Source: Chrysochromulina tobinii (lineage: Eukaryota; Haptophyta; Prymnesiales; Chrysochromulinaceae). From it: a stretch of 21,711 nucleotides of DNA. The DNA lies in assembly GCA_001275005.1 (NCBI GenBank), contig JWZX01003117.1, positions 1 through 21,711 of the forward strand. Direction: 5' to 3'. Made by a program: the position numbers and the translations under genes. The notes beneath the pieces were generated by a model, which ran no database searches, was not told the origin of the DNA, and worked only from the letters and a program-made list of their open reading frames with translations. Shown piece by piece: positions 1 through 10,355 of this stretch; positions within the stretch are counted from its first letter, which is position 1, and each line of letters opens with the position of its first letter.

Positions 1-1
1 C

Positions 2-1720
2 GGGGGCGAGGCGGCTCGCTCGCCCTTGATCTACGTGTTGGACATGCCCCCTGTCTTACGCTTCGGCGTCGACTTTGCTCCGGCTGTGGAATTGAAGTTA
101 ACGGAGCGGCTGCTGCGCTCATCACACCGCGCGGCCACGCCGGAAGCGGCCGATTACTTTTGGATGCCCGGAGCGCCCCTGGTCATTGAAGGTCATCGGC
201 TACTCGCGCGGCTGTGGCTCGTGGCCGAGAGATGGCTACCAGATGGGCACGAGCTGCTCGGTGCTGGTGGTGGAGCAGGCCTCGGCTGGGCAAACAGCAC
301 GGGTGCGCGCTGGCATGGGGCCGGTTCGACCAAACCGGTTGGCGGCACGGGCGGAGCGGCCGACGCCAAGCTTCGGCCGCTCGTGTTCATGCCTTTGCTT
401 ACAGAACGCGCCTCTATGGACTCATTCCAGCTCTCGTACTCCGACAATGACCGAGAGGAATGGCCGGGGCTCGAGACGGCGTTGCATGTGCGCGGTCTAT
501 TTGCACACTCGCCCGCGTGCCGGTACCATCATGAAATGAAGATCGATGGCGAGAGTCACGAGGCGGCGGCGACGACGGACGAGGCGACAGAGATCGAGAC
601 CCTTTCGATGGACCTTCTTGAGCGGAGGCTCGCTCGCGCGCTCGCGGCGCGCCGCCGCCGCGTCAGTGCGTCCAGTCTCGTCGCTCTCTTCGGCGGCGGG
701 GGGTACGAGTATTTTGAAGCCCGCGCCGCCGGAGGCCGCGGATGCTCAGACGACTCCACCATGCCCGGGAAGGTGCCGAGCCGGGCTTGTCGGCTGCAGC
801 TGGCGCGTAACGCGCGACGCGACGCGAGCGGCGTCGGCAGAGGCGCGACGTCGAGCGCGCGTGACTACTGCACGCTGCCCGAGTCTTTCCTCGCCTGGTC
901 GCCCAAGCGCTTTTGGGCTGGCGTCCAATTCAACGGCAACACCCGCGGGCCGGTGTGGTTTCAGCGAGGGCGCGACGTCGTCATTCCGCAACTGCTGCTA
1001 CTCAAGGATGGAGGCTCGCATGCCGATCAGCCTTCGTGCGAACGGATGGCGCACACCTCGCCCTTCTCACCCAGCTTTGGGAGCGGAAGGGCGAGGGGTG
1101 TTTGGCGTCCGAACTTACTCTGGTTTGGCGGCCACCCCGGCCATGACGACGCTCGCACGCGCATCTTCCGGTTGCACCGGCAGGGCCTCGCCCTCGGTCA
1201 AGAGAAGTGGAAGCGCGGCATTGTTCTCTTCGACAGCAAGCGTGACGCGAAGTCTCCGAGATTGGACGCGATCAATATGAGCCTGACCTCTCGCTTCTGT
1301 TGGGTACCACGTGGCCAAGGGCAAGGCGACCCCACACGCCACATGGTGGCGATCTTCCATGGGTGCGTGCCCGTGTTCACGCTCGGCCCGCGCACCTCGG
1401 ACGACGCCCTCCCGCTCGACGAGCTGCTCCCTTGGCCGCGCTTCTCGCTACGAGTGCCCACCGACGAGCTGCCGACGCTGCCTGATGTGCTCAACGGCGC
1501 CGACGGCGAGAGGCTGCGCGCGATGCAGGCGGAGCTTGCGTGCGTGTGGCGCTCGCTCTTTTGGACGTCGCTCCTCGGCAGCTGCTTTGGCGAGCCGCCG
1601 CGTGGCGACGCCTTCGATGGGCTCCTCGCGGTCCTTCGCCTTCGGCTGCGGCGCTTCACGAGCGGGCCCACCGCAGCCTCGGCGTGCGACGTGTCGCCCT
1701 GGTTGTTGCCCGCAGTCTGA
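2..1720 (+). CDS. Exostosin-like glycosyltransferase (GT47 family), 5' partial
   Basis: The reading frame is open from base 2, and the first family motif (IYVLDMPP, compare IYVYDLPP of exostosins) lies about ten codons in. The true start and any signal anchor are therefore upstream of the window; the TTG at 26 is not a credible start. In order I see the N-terminal exostosin motif, an EAADYFWMPGAP segment, RGRDVVIPQ (about 967-990, compare GKDVVIPP), RPNLLWFGG (about 1106-1132), and the donor-binding-type block FCWVPRGQGQ...HGCVPVFT (about 1287-1382). The protein ends at a TGA at 1718. GT47 enzymes transfer sugars in the Golgi lumen during glycan or cell-wall synthesis; the donor and acceptor here cannot be told. 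A low-complexity stretch rich in Arg, Ala and Gly (about 600-860) separates the N-terminal and catalytic parts and could be an insertion or an unspliced short intron. Confidence 0.8.
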   Translation, partial: GGEAARSPLIYVLDMPPVLRFGVDFAPAVELKLTERLLRSSHRAATPEAADYFWMPGAPLVIEGHRLLARLWLVAERWLPDGHELLGAGGGAGLGWANSTGARWHGAGSTKPVGGTGGAADAKLRPLVFMPLLTERASMDSFQLSYSDNDREEWPGLETALHVRGLFAHSPACRYHHEMKIDGESHEAAATTDEATEIETLSMDLLERRLARALAARRRRVSASSLVALFGGGGYEYFEARAAGGRGCSDDSTMPGKVPSRACRLQLARNARRDASGVGRGATSSARDYCTLPESFLAWSPKRFWAGVQFNGNTRGPVWFQRGRDVVIPQLLLLKDGGSHADQPSCERMAHTSPFSPSFGSGRARGVWRPNLLWFGGHPGHDDARTRIFRLHRQGLALGQEKWKRGIVLFDSKRDAKSPRLDAINMSLTSRFCWVPRGQGQGDPTRHMVAIFHGCVPVFTLGPRTSDDALPLDELLPWPRFSLRVPTDELPTLPDVLNGADGERLRAMQAELACVWRSLFWTSLLGSCFGEPPRGDAFDGLLAVLRLRLRRFTSGPTAASACDVSPWLLPAV

Positions 1721-1954
1721 ATCAATGCCAGCAGGTGTAAGACTTCTGTTGCTGGTCGTGTGGTCGTGCGCCCTCATGATAAGGATCTTTGAAGCCGGCT
1801 TTTCTCTCGCAGTCGAGGGAGAGCCCCGGGAACCTCTGCGAAAAGGAACTCTTATGAAGTCTGCGAGGGTCGAAACGGCGTCCCGTCGGTTCAAATTCAC
1901 GAGACAAACATGTGAGAGGAAGCAGACACGCGTGGATTGAGGGCTGTGGGAAGC

Positions 1955-4900
1955 ATGCAGGTCGACAACGAAAATGCCGCACGCGCTGCCGCGACCAGCG
2001 ACGAGACGACGTTGCGAGCCTTGCTGCAGCGCGGTGTGAGTGCAAATGCCAAGGTGCGATTCTCAATGCAGACTGTCATGAATGGTGTTCCAGCGAGGAC
2101 ACCTGCGGCACACTTGCCGTTGCTTCTGATTGCAGCACAGAATGGTGCAACACCGTGCGTGAGCGTGTTACTCGAAGCGCGGGCCGATCCGGCGGTGGAC
2201 GTTAAGATTGCGGTCATGGGCACAGCTCTTGACTGCTGCTTCGGCTTTCAGCGCAGCCTCAATCGTCCATCGCACTGTCCCTATGCGTTGGATTGTGCCC
2301 ATCTCATAATCAAGGCGAGGGTGAATCCGAGCGAGTATGGCCGCACGCCTGACGGCTGCACAGAGCTCATGCTGGCCTGCCAGGACGGCCAGGTAACGGT
2401 TGCACGCTTCCTCCTCGACCATGGTGCCGATCCCAACCTGGGCAAGCACAACGGCTCGACTGCCTTGTTCAAGGCGGCACAGGAGGGCAACACTGACATC
2501 TGCCGCATGCTCATTCACGCTCATGCGCACATTGACGCGCGCTTCTGCTCGGGCGCCACGCCCCTCGGTGCCGCCGCCTGTGGGGGACACGTGGCCGTCG
2601 CCCGGCTATTGCTCTCAATGGACGCCGACGCGACCGTTGTTGCTTCTGACGGAATGAATCCGGCAGATATGGCGAGATGCAACGGCCACGCTGCGCTCGC
2701 CATGATTCTCGCCAAGCCGCTCGTGGAGCCTCCACCCAACCCGCTGGCGTCTGGGGCGCGCGTGACCGTGCATGGCCTCCAGTCGAAGCCGGAGCTCAAC
2801 GGCGAGCGCGCGATCGTTCTCGAGTTTGACAAGACGACCGGAAGGTACACGACGATGCTCCTGAGCGGCAAGGAAGTCGCTCTCAAGCCCGCCAACGTGC
2901 AGCCCGATCTGGTGGGCGAGGCCGGCGTGGGCGCCGGTTCGGGTGCCATAGAGAGCGGCCGTGGCCATGCCGCTGCCCCTCTCACAGCCACCACGCCGGT
3001 GCGACCTGATGAGGTATGGGCGCTGCTCAGAGGCGGGGGCAACGTCGAGCACTGGGCAGATCATCTCATTCGCCGGCGCGACTTCGATCTGTCGCACGCC
3101 TTCCCCACGCCGCCCAATCAGGAGGCCGCCGGAAAGACGACGCATCTGCTCATGCTCGCGGCCGGGAACCTGCGCGTTCAGAAGAATTCGAATGTCAATC
3201 CGACTGGACCCGTCGAGGAATATGGGCGACAAGCTACATGTCACCTTGTCGCCCAGCCTGGGCTGGTGCGTGCGCTGCTCGAGAGCCGTGCAGACGCAAA
3301 CGCACGCACTGAGAGTGGCTCCACAGCGCTGCACATCGCTTGCGCGAACTGCATCGTGGCGCACGTGGCACTCTTGCTCGAGCACGATGCGGACGTGAAC
3401 GCCACCGATGCTTGCGGCATGTCGCCGTTGATGCAAGTGGTGGGCACCTCCAAACTGGCCACCGACAAAACGCGCCTGGCCTGCATCGAGATACTGGCGG
3501 CTTCTGGCAAACTTGAGGCGCGCGACCACCTCCACGCCACAGACGACGCACGCCGCGGCTCCCTCACTCCGAAGACTTCCCCTTGGCCACGCCTCGCGCA
3601 CATGATGACCACTGATGACCTCTGATGACCACCAATTGCCCTACGCACGTGTTCCTAACCTCGCATCGCGTGTTTATACATGCCACATGAGGCCTCAGGT
3701 GGATCGAAAGGACAACCATGGGTACACTGCTTTCGTGGCGGCTGTCGAGTGGGGCCGCAGCTGCGAGGTACTCCAAAGTCTGCTCGCGCACGGTGCGAGC
3801 GTGAACGCCGAGACGCTTCATCCCGGCTTCACAGCTCTTGCAGCGGCGGCGGCGGGAAACACGCCGGTGGAACCCACTGTTGTGGCATTCCTCCTCGCAG
3901 CGAAAGCAGATACTTCGATCACCTTCACACTACCCACCATCCCGAACTCAGCCAAGCAGACTGCGTGTGCGTGGGCGGCGGCGCAGAACCGCAAGGCTGT
4001 CGTCGCCGCCTTCGAAGACTTCTTTGAGACGTCCAACGACCTGGACGAGGACCTTTCGTCGCGAGCGCTCGCGAGTGGCGCGATCGATGCCGATTCCTTG
4101 AATGAGCTTCGGACGCGTATCGCAAGTGGCGCGACGAGCAAAGAGGAGGCCGTGGATGCTCTCAAGGCGCAGGTCAAGACGCACGAACGCACGTTGCGAA
4201 CAAGAGAAATTGGCGAACGCGCCACGGCCGTCATGAGCTTGATCCGGGCTTCGCTGCGGGGGAGCAGTCCAGAGGTGCTAGCGGAGCAAGTTGCGAGCGC
4301 GGCAGCCGTCCGGCCACTACCAAAGGGCGAGAAGCAAGCACTGGGCGGTCGCTGCCTCTTGCAGGGGCTGAAGGGGGCTGCGCAGCTCAACGGCCAGGCG
4401 GGACACATCGTGAATTGGAATGTCGACGGCCGCAGGCGCTACGGCGTGCGTCTCGAAGGAAGTGGCAAGCTGGTGTCGTGCCCGATGCGCTCCGTCGTGC
4501 CACTGGACAAGCCATGGCTCGCCTACCCGCATGACTTCGAGTGCTCGTCGACCGAGATTGTCGCCACGCTGCAGTCTGAGCTGCGTGCACAAGGTTCGTC
4601 CCTCACTGTGCTAGATTGGACGCCGCTCGCGGCGGCGGTGAGTGACGTGGTCTACCTGCTGCACGTGGCCCATGAAATCAGTCTCATCGACTTCGTGCAC
4701 TCGACGATGCAGGCGATCGCTGATGATGACGACGCCGATGGAGACATGCAGAGTAAAAAGCGTGCCGTCCTCGCCGACTACCGGGCCGCACAGGACGTGC
4801 TCATCTTTGTGCTCTCCGACGCTCAGACTGCGCCCTTCTTCCTCGCTCATCGCGAGTTCATCTCCCCGGGCGCGACCATACACTCCAACGCGGAGATTGC

Positions 4901-5291
4901 GGCGGTGCCGTGGCTCGCAATCGGCAAGGGCCTTACCATCGTGCCACAACCCTGGGAGCAAACCTGCAAGAAGGAGTACGTGGTGCGATTGTCCCTCAAT
5001 CTCGTGCAGTCCGAGTTCACTTGCGTCATCTGTCATGAGGACTGCTTGTACCTCGATAATCCGTCGCAGCTCCCGTGTGCCCACTTTACGTGCACCAGCT
5101 GCCTGAAGCAGCTCTGCCCGCCGATCAGTGCGTTGGAACGCATCAACGCAAAGGCCCGAAAGGCCACTCCTACGGGAATCACCTGCCCGGTGTGCCGAAC
5201 GCACTTTCCCAGGCATTCACTTGTAGAGCATGCAGCCGCGCCGGGTGGTGTCGCCATCTTTGAGCGCGCTGACGAAACGCTGAGCGGGTAG
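1955..5291 (+). CDS. Ankyrin-repeat protein with C-terminal RING finger (spliced: 1955..3517, 3699..5291)
   Basis: Two open frames make one coherent protein of about 1051 residues if a phase-0 intron at 3518-3698 is removed. Joining gives ASGKLE plus VDRKDNHGYTAF, a normal ankyrin consensus, whereas unspliced the first frame runs into non-ankyrin sequence and stops at 3625. Domains in order: ankyrin repeats (about residues 60-250, e.g. LLDHGADPNL), an SH3/Tudor-like domain (265-312, GARVTVHGLQ...LKPANVQ), a second ankyrin block (about 395-620), a second SH3-like copy (737-790), and a C3HC4 RING (963-1020) with CVIC, CAHFTCTSC and CPVC. Family knowledge suggests an E3 ubiquitin ligase using ankyrins to bind substrates; that is inference. 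The start is the ATG at 1955; the open frame upstream begins only with TTG. It could be two adjacent genes if the intron is wrong. Confidence 0.72.
3518..3698 (+). other. Predicted GC-AG intron in the ankyrin-RING gene
   Basis: The intron is 181 bp and phase 0. The donor is GAG|GCGCGC and the acceptor CCTCAG|GTGGAT. A CTAAC branch-point-like site lies at 3655-3659, about 40 bases before the acceptor. Between 3437 and the end of the first frame there is no GT donor that keeps the ankyrin repeat intact, so GC is the best choice. Three units of a 10-bp tandem repeat (TGATGACCAC/TGATGACCTC) lie at 3603-3632. The intron is a prediction with no transcript behind it. Confidence 0.6.
3603..3632 (+). 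repeat. 10-bp tandem repeat inside ankyrin-RING intron
   Basis: There are three units, TGATGACCAC, TGATGACCTC and TGATGACCAC, inside the predicted intron. They are close in length and sequence to the oxygenase intron repeat read in its gene's sense (TGATGGCCTC). Confidence 0.9.
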
Positions 5292-5427
5292 ACCGAGTGA
5301 ACATCGGAATCTACTCACTCAGAGATACTTCAATATGATTCACTGACACTGTCGACTGTGTCTTCACCACATTGACACACGATACTCTAACAATACTCGT
5401 TACTCATTCCAGCTTTACAGCAGAGTG

Positions 5428-5820
5428 ATGTCCTCGAACGCTGAGTTGGCCCCGCCCGACGCGAAATTGGCTCGAGGGCCACAATCACGGGACGGAGGTG
5501 TGAGGGTCTCCCGTCGCGCCCGCGAACGCGCGCCCACGAAGGCGCTCACGGCGATGGAAAATAAAGGAAAGCCTCGTGTCACAGCAGAAAAGAGAGATCA
5601 AGCAGTCCACATGTCAAAGACACGCTTGAAGCAGATCAAACGCAAGAAGCAGGCTGAACAGGCCGAGGAGCAAAAGCTGTCAAAGGACCCGCAGCCTCAA
5701 CCAAGGAGCTTGAAGATGTTGAAGATCAAGAAGAAGCGGCCTCGAGTGTCTCTGGCGAGGATGAAGGCGGGACGCAAGGCCCTCCTAGGCTACAAGAAAA
5801 CCTCCTTGGCAACTTCATGA
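5428..5820 (+). CDS. Small Lys/Arg-rich protein, unknown
   Basis: An ATG at 5428 opens a frame of 130 codons. I do not recognise the product. It is strongly basic, with clusters such as KQIKRKKQAEQ and KIKKKRPRV in its second half. The central part (about residues 45-90) has charged, helix-friendly composition, and no membrane segment is visible. The basic clusters resemble nuclear or nucleolar localisation signals or an RNA-binding tail, which is inference from composition only. It lies 136 bp downstream of the ankyrin-RING gene on the same strand, separated by an AT-richer spacer. It could also be the last exon of a larger gene or a chance frame. Confidence 0.4.
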   Translation: MSSNAELAPPDAKLARGPQSRDGGVRVSRRARERAPTKALTAMENKGKPRVTAEKRDQAVHMSKTRLKQIKRKKQAEQAEEQKLSKDPQPQPRSLKMLKIKKKRPRVSLARMKAGRKALLGYKKTSLATS

Positions 5821-6080
5821 TCACACTTGTGGCAGCCATCACCGGAGAAGCGCCCGCTGCAGAGTGTGTAGGCGCACTTGCTACGAGCACGGCTTTGCGT
5901 GGTTCAGCAGCTGGTAAAGTCCTGCCCATGTCTACAGCAATCTTTGCAACCCAACCTGCAACGCGCAAGTGGTCAGAGAGTACTAGGTCGTTTTGTATAG
6001 TGAGCGATGTTTCCAATCCTACTTGATGTTTGAAATCAGCCGATCTACAGGGCTAGGCAGCTATCGTGCAGTAGCTCTGC
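5821..6080. other. Convergent 3' spacer
   Basis: This 260-bp stretch lies between the end of the Lys-rich frame (+) and the end of the F-box/LRR gene (-). It should hold both 3' untranslated ends. I see no RNA gene, repeat or convincing frame in it. Confidence 0.4.
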
Positions 6081-7385
6081 TCAGAGCAGACGGCCGCTCG
6101 GGATGACGCGCACGGTGAGCTGCGGCCGTGCTCTCTGCGCCTCTCGCACGGCGTCCTCGGAGACCTGGCAGTGCTTGAGCGTCACGTGCGCGAGGGCACA
6201 TCCCGCGCACAGCGCATTGAAGCCTCGGTCGGTGAGTAGCGGGCAGCACTGGAAGCTCACTGTGTGCAAGCCAGCACAGTGCGAGGCGAGCGCGAGAGCG
6301 CTTTCGTCACTTGTGGTCGAGCAACCCTGCAGGTCAAGGAGTCGCAGCCGCTCTCCGCAACCGCGTGCGAGTGCGCTGACCCCAAGGTCCCCAAGGCGCT
6401 TGCAGCCCGAGAAGAGGACCGTCGCGAGCAGAGGGCAGCCGAGGCCGAGCGCGTCCACGCCAAGGTTCGTCAAGTCCAACCCACTCGCGTCCAGCAGCGT
6501 CAGGTTCGGGCAGTTGGAGCCGAGGGCGCGTAGAGTTTCGTCGCCTGTGGAAGCGGCGACGCCCTTGAGGCGTAGCGAGGTGAGCCGCGCGCCGCACGCC
6601 TGGACGAGCGGCACCAGGCCGGCATCCGAGAGCTCCGTGCAGGCGCGCAGGTCAGCTATGCGAAGGCCGCCTCCGCAACCTCCGCCGCCGCCGCCGCCGC
6701 CGCCGCTGCACCGGTGACGTGCAATGGCCGCCGAGAGGGAGATCAAGCCCGCATTCGTCAGCTCGTCCGTTGCCCACATGTGCAGGCGCTCGAGCTTCGG
6801 GCAGCCGTCCGCCAGGGCGGCAAGCGCCTCGTCACCCACCGCACAGGCCGAGAGATCAACCGCCGTCAGCGATGGCGCTCGACTCGCAAAAGTGGCGACC
6901 AGCGAGTCGTCGACGCACCGCACACCCGCCAAATTCAATTCGACGGTCTCCTCGCACACGTGCTTCTCGGCCAGAGCGAGCAGCACACTGCGCGCCACAC
7001 GGCGCTTGTCGCCTAGCATGGCGCGGTCCACGATAGCATACAGCGACGGGCTTTGGGCGACACTATGCCAGTCGGTGCTCACGCATGCGGCTCGCCTTAG
7101 CGCTGTTAGCGGCAGGTTCACGAACACACTCATGAGCAGATCGCTGGGTAGTATCCCACCGTCTTGCATACAACCGTCGGCTCTCCCTTTGCTCGGTGAG
7201 TGGCAACCCTCGACGACGCGGAAGGCACACCGAGCGCTCACCTCGACTAGCCTCCGCTTCAGCGCGAGAGCTTTCCACCTGGCATCGGAGAGCGCGATGC
7301 GTGTGCGCCGGCGCTGGCTCGCCACGAGAGCTGCGATCGCAGCCATTGCTGCCAACGTGATCAGGCAGGCGATACTCCTAGGCAT
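6081..7385 (-). CDS. F-box/leucine-rich-repeat protein with N-terminal membrane segment
   Basis: The protein is 434 residues from the ATG at 7385. Residues 4-23 form a hydrophobic stretch (ACLITLAAMAAIAALVA) followed by QRRRTR, a typical signal-anchor with positive cytosolic flank. An F-box follows at about 78-118 (ILPSDLLMSVFVNLP...CVSTDWHSVA). From about 145 to the end there are cysteine-containing LRRs of the FBXL/AMN1 kind, with repeats such as CPKLERLHMW...LTNAGL, CPNLTLLDASGLDLTNLGV and GLHTVSFQCCPLLTDRGF. A glycine run (about 6676-6708) interrupts one repeat. F-box/LRR proteins recruit substrates to SCF ubiquitin ligases through SKP1; SKP1 binding here is inferred. If translation instead began at the Met just before the F-box (residue 73), the membrane segment would be lost. 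The gene shares an upstream spacer with no neighbour promoter. Confidence 0.85.
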   Translation of the reverse strand: MPRSIACLITLAAMAAIAALVASQRRRTRIALSDARWKALALKRRLVEVSARCAFRVVEGCHSPSKGRADGCMQDGGILPSDLLMSVFVNLPLTALRRAACVSTDWHSVAQSPSLYAIVDRAMLGDKRRVARSVLLALAEKHVCEETVELNLAGVRCVDDSLVATFASRAPSLTAVDLSACAVGDEALAALADGCPKLERLHMWATDELTNAGLISLSAAIARHRCSGGGGGGGGGCGGGLRIADLRACTELSDAGLVPLVQACGARLTSLRLKGVAASTGDETLRALGSNCPNLTLLDASGLDLTNLGVDALGLGCPLLATVLFSGCKRLGDLGVSALARGCGERLRLLDLQGCSTTSDESALALASHCAGLHTVSFQCCPLLTDRGFNALCAGCALAHVTLKHCQVSEDAVREAQRARPQLTVRVIPSGRLL

Positions 7386-7763
7386 GACCGTAAATCATGG
7401 GCTTACTTGTTAACAGTGAAACGAGACACAGAGAAGAACTGCAACCAAATCTCTTGGAATCTCAGGAGCTAAAGCGGTGAGAGTTAGAGCAACCGGTGCT
7501 CCGCGAGCCCACCCAAATAAATCCTGGTCCCCTGTGAACGCGCCCGCGGTTCACAGCACGGAAAACGACTCTGAAAATGGAAGCCACAAGATTATACCCC
7601 CACATAAACGACACATCTCTGGAAAAGCCCTACGTGCTCACCGTTCCCTATCTGAAGGCGAGATCAAATGCGTGCTCAAAAGTGCGTGATGGAATGATCA
7701 CGCCGCGCTCTCGCTTCTGAGGGGCGCTTCGTGACGCGCCTCTCGTCGGTGCCTTCAGTGCCG
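7386..7763. other. Spacer between F-box and coiled-coil genes
   Basis: These 378 bp hold the 5' side of the F-box gene (-) and the 3' side of the coiled-coil gene (-). The first half is AT-richer than the genes around it. A 70-codon plus-strand frame at 7477-7689 starts at GTG and resembles no protein I know. I see no RNA gene or repeat. Confidence 0.4.
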
Positions 7764-10131
7764 TCACGCCCATTTGGACAGTTCGGAGCAGTACCCGATG
7801 ACCTGCTGCCGGCGGTCGTGCCGAAGCGAGGAGATCTGCGCCTCGAGGCCGCGTTGCATCATCCGCGACGCTTGGCTGTGCTCGGACATCAGGCGTCGCC
7901 CCTCGCCGAGCTCCGTCTGCAGCTTATTGCGCGCTTGCTCGGCCATCTCGGCGCGCCGCCGCTCGCCTCATGAGCGTGGAGGACGCCTCCTTGCGCTCCT
8001 TGCGCTCCGAGTCGAGGGCCGCCAGCAGCTCCTCCCGCAAGCGCTCGAGCTCGACACACCGGTCATCGGCTCGTGCCGCATGGGCTCGCATCGTCTCCGT
8101 CTCACTCTTGAGGACACGCACGACCTCTTCCATCCCTCGCCGCTCCACGTGAAGGACTTCGATGGTGCGCTGCAGCCCGGCCGACTCCATCATCCGTTCT
8201 GAGTACATGGCGGCCAGCCGCTCTTGCAGCGTCCGAATGGTGGAATGCGCCTCGTCGAGCTGCATCTCGAGCTGCATGCAACGCCCTTTGAAGGTGTCGC
8301 CCTCGTGCTTGAGGACCTCCTCGAGCTGCGTGGAGCGCCTCTCGACCTCCTGCCGCCCGCGCCGCTCAAGCTGCTGAGCGAGCAGCTCACTCTCGTGCTG
8401 CGCCGACTGAGATTGCATCTCGGCGCGCAGATCATCAATCTGGCGGCCGAGCGCGTCGTTACGTTGCTCCGAGCGGCGCATCTCGTCGTGGAGGAGCTGC
8501 TTCTCCATCGCCGCCGCCTGCTTCAGGTTCGTCAACGCCGCCGCGTGCGTCGCCGCGGCGTCCGCATTCTGCCGTTGCGACTGCTCGTATCGCTCGCGCA
8601 GATCGGAGAGCGCCTTCTCAGCACGCTGTCCGTCCGCTTCACGACGGCGACGCTCCTCATCGAGCGCGTGCGCCGCGCGCGCACGGTCCTCCGCCTGCGT
8701 CGCCTCGGCGCGTGCGGCGTCCTCCTGCCGACGCCGAACGAGCTCATCGGCGCGCTCTCTCTCCTCCCGACGTCCGGCGGCCTCAGCCACGACCTGTGCC
8801 GCCGCCCTTCGGGTCTCCTCTCGCGCAGCTGCCACGAGCTCATCCTTGCGCATGTTCGCCTCGTGCGCCTCTCGTAGCTGCATCTCGAGGTCCTCGAGGA
8901 TCGCGCGGTGGCGCGCCGCCGCCTCCTCATTCGCCTCGGCCCCACGGCGCACGAGGTCCTGCTGCCGCTTCGCTTCTCGCTCGGACGCCCCCAAGGTGGC
9001 ACGCGTGCTCTCGAGCTCGGCTCGAGTACTCTCGAGAGCGGCCGCCGTGGCCGCCCACCCATCCTGCACCTCGGCCTTCTCGGAGCGCACGGCGTCCACC
9101 GCCTGCTCGAGGGCCGCCTGGGTGAGCTCTGCAGTTCGCCGAAACTCCGCCGCCGCACGCGCCGCACTCGCCGCCGCCTCCGCCTGCCTCTCGCGCTCTG
9201 ATTGATGTCGCGCCTCGACGACGCTCATGGCCTTCGCATGCGTCTCCGCCGCCGACGCCTCCGCCGCCTTCAGCTCCCGCCGCGCGATCTCCACGTCCCG
9301 CAGGCACTGCACCTGCGTGGCCTCGAGCTCGGTGCGGCTCGACTCGATCTCCGCAGAGAGAGTCTCAATCTCGCCTTTGAGACGCCGCTCCATGGCCCGG
9401 CTCGCGTCTTGGAGGGTCTCGATCTCCTTCAGCTTGGCCTGCATGTCTGCATCGAGCGCCTTGTTCTCGGCGCGAAGGTCCGAGGACACCTGCTCGGCGC
9501 CTTCGGCGCGCGCCAGCAGCTGGCGAAGGCGAAGGTCGCCGTACGTCACCATCGTCGGCTGGACGCCCTGAGGGTCCCAGACGGCTTCTTTAGGAGGCGA
9601 CCTTGGGCGACCTGGCGACCTGGCGCTGGCTCGCCCGGTCGTAGGAGGAGCGGGCGAGGCGACCGAGTGGACCGTATAACCCGGGCTCGGCGGCGGCGGC
9701 TGGTACGGCGCATACGGCTGCTGCTGCTGGTACGGAACATTCCGCAGGTCTGGGTACGGAACATTCACCTCGAGCTGCGGATATGGCATCTGCACCTCGA
9801 GGTGAGGCACGCCGCTGGATTCCTCCGCCGTCCAGCGTCCAGCGGCGTCCTGCGGCGTCCAGCCGCAGACCGCCGCAAGCCGTGGCGCGCCCGCCCTGAG
9901 CAGTAAGTCGGACGCCGCCTTGAGCTTCGCCGCCGTGATCGTCGTCTTCTCCGCCTTCTGGAGCAGCTTTTTAGAGGGGGACTTGGGCGTCACCACGCCG
10001 TAGCCGCTGGACCCGCCGCGCGGGGACTTGGGTGTGGACGGGCGCATGTCCGCGCACAAAGTGCAGTCCGGATCCGACGCCCAGAACACCCTTGAACTTC
10101 GTTTCGGGTCTGAGGCAGTTACGGCCGCCAT
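7764..10131 (-). CDS. Long coiled-coil protein with proline-rich N-terminus (one-base frame break near 7966)
   Basis: From the ATG at 10131, residues 1-197 are disordered, with proline-directed kinase-type sites (STPKSPRGG, TPKSPSKK, RSPGRPRSPP) and three short PYP-type repeats (MPYP, VPYP, VPYQ). From about 198 onward the sequence is continuous heptad-type coiled coil rich in Glu, Arg, Ala and Gln. The frame ends at 7924 in an atypical RRAAARRDGRASAQ tail. The +1 frame continues the coil (ERRRAEMAEQARNKLQTEL...) to a stop at 7764. Ignoring one base of the doubled C at 7966-7967 (plus strand) joins them smoothly, giving about 788 residues, so I take the gene to end at 7764. Such proteins are usually cytoskeletal, centrosomal/basal-body or Golgi tethers; I cannot choose. 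It is divergent from the SET gene over a 224-bp spacer. Confidence 0.75.
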
Positions 10132-10355
10132 ATTGGGCGTTCGAGTTCAAGACCCGTGCACTCGGAGAGAACGGAGAATTTCGATTCCATTTGGGGAAAC
10201 TGTCGGAGTAGATACACAGTGATAGAGAGAGTGAGGCCCCTCACTCGCGCGCGCCGCCCCTCTCACGACTCTCGGCGCGAGGGCCCGCCTGCCTGCGCTC
10301 GCTCGTTCGTGTCCGGTGCGCGCGGTCGAGCTTCGGCGTCGTCAAATATTGGATC
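10132..10355. promoter_or_regulatory. Putative bidirectional promoter region
   Basis: The coiled-coil gene (-) and the SET gene (+) start head-to-head 224 bp apart, so both promoters should lie here. I see no clear TATA box or repeated element, and this assignment rests on position only. Confidence 0.4.

Noticed and set aside
1875-1900. tRNA T-loop-like GGTTCAAATTC
   Set aside because: The flanking bases do not pair as a T stem, and no anticodon or acceptor arm is found upstream.
2615-3601. 328-codon minus-strand frame
   Set aside because: It is antisense to the ankyrin repeats and shows no domain; it is a shadow caused by GC-rich codon bias.
3602-3625. Possible intronic C/D-box snoRNA (ATGATGA and CTGA motifs)
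   Set aside because: The box-like words come from the 10-bp tandem repeat, are only a few bases apart, and leave no guide region or terminal stem.
7477-7689. 70-codon plus-strand frame in the F-box/coiled-coil spacer
   Set aside because: It starts at GTG, has no recognisable motif, and lies in an AT-richer untranslated-type region.
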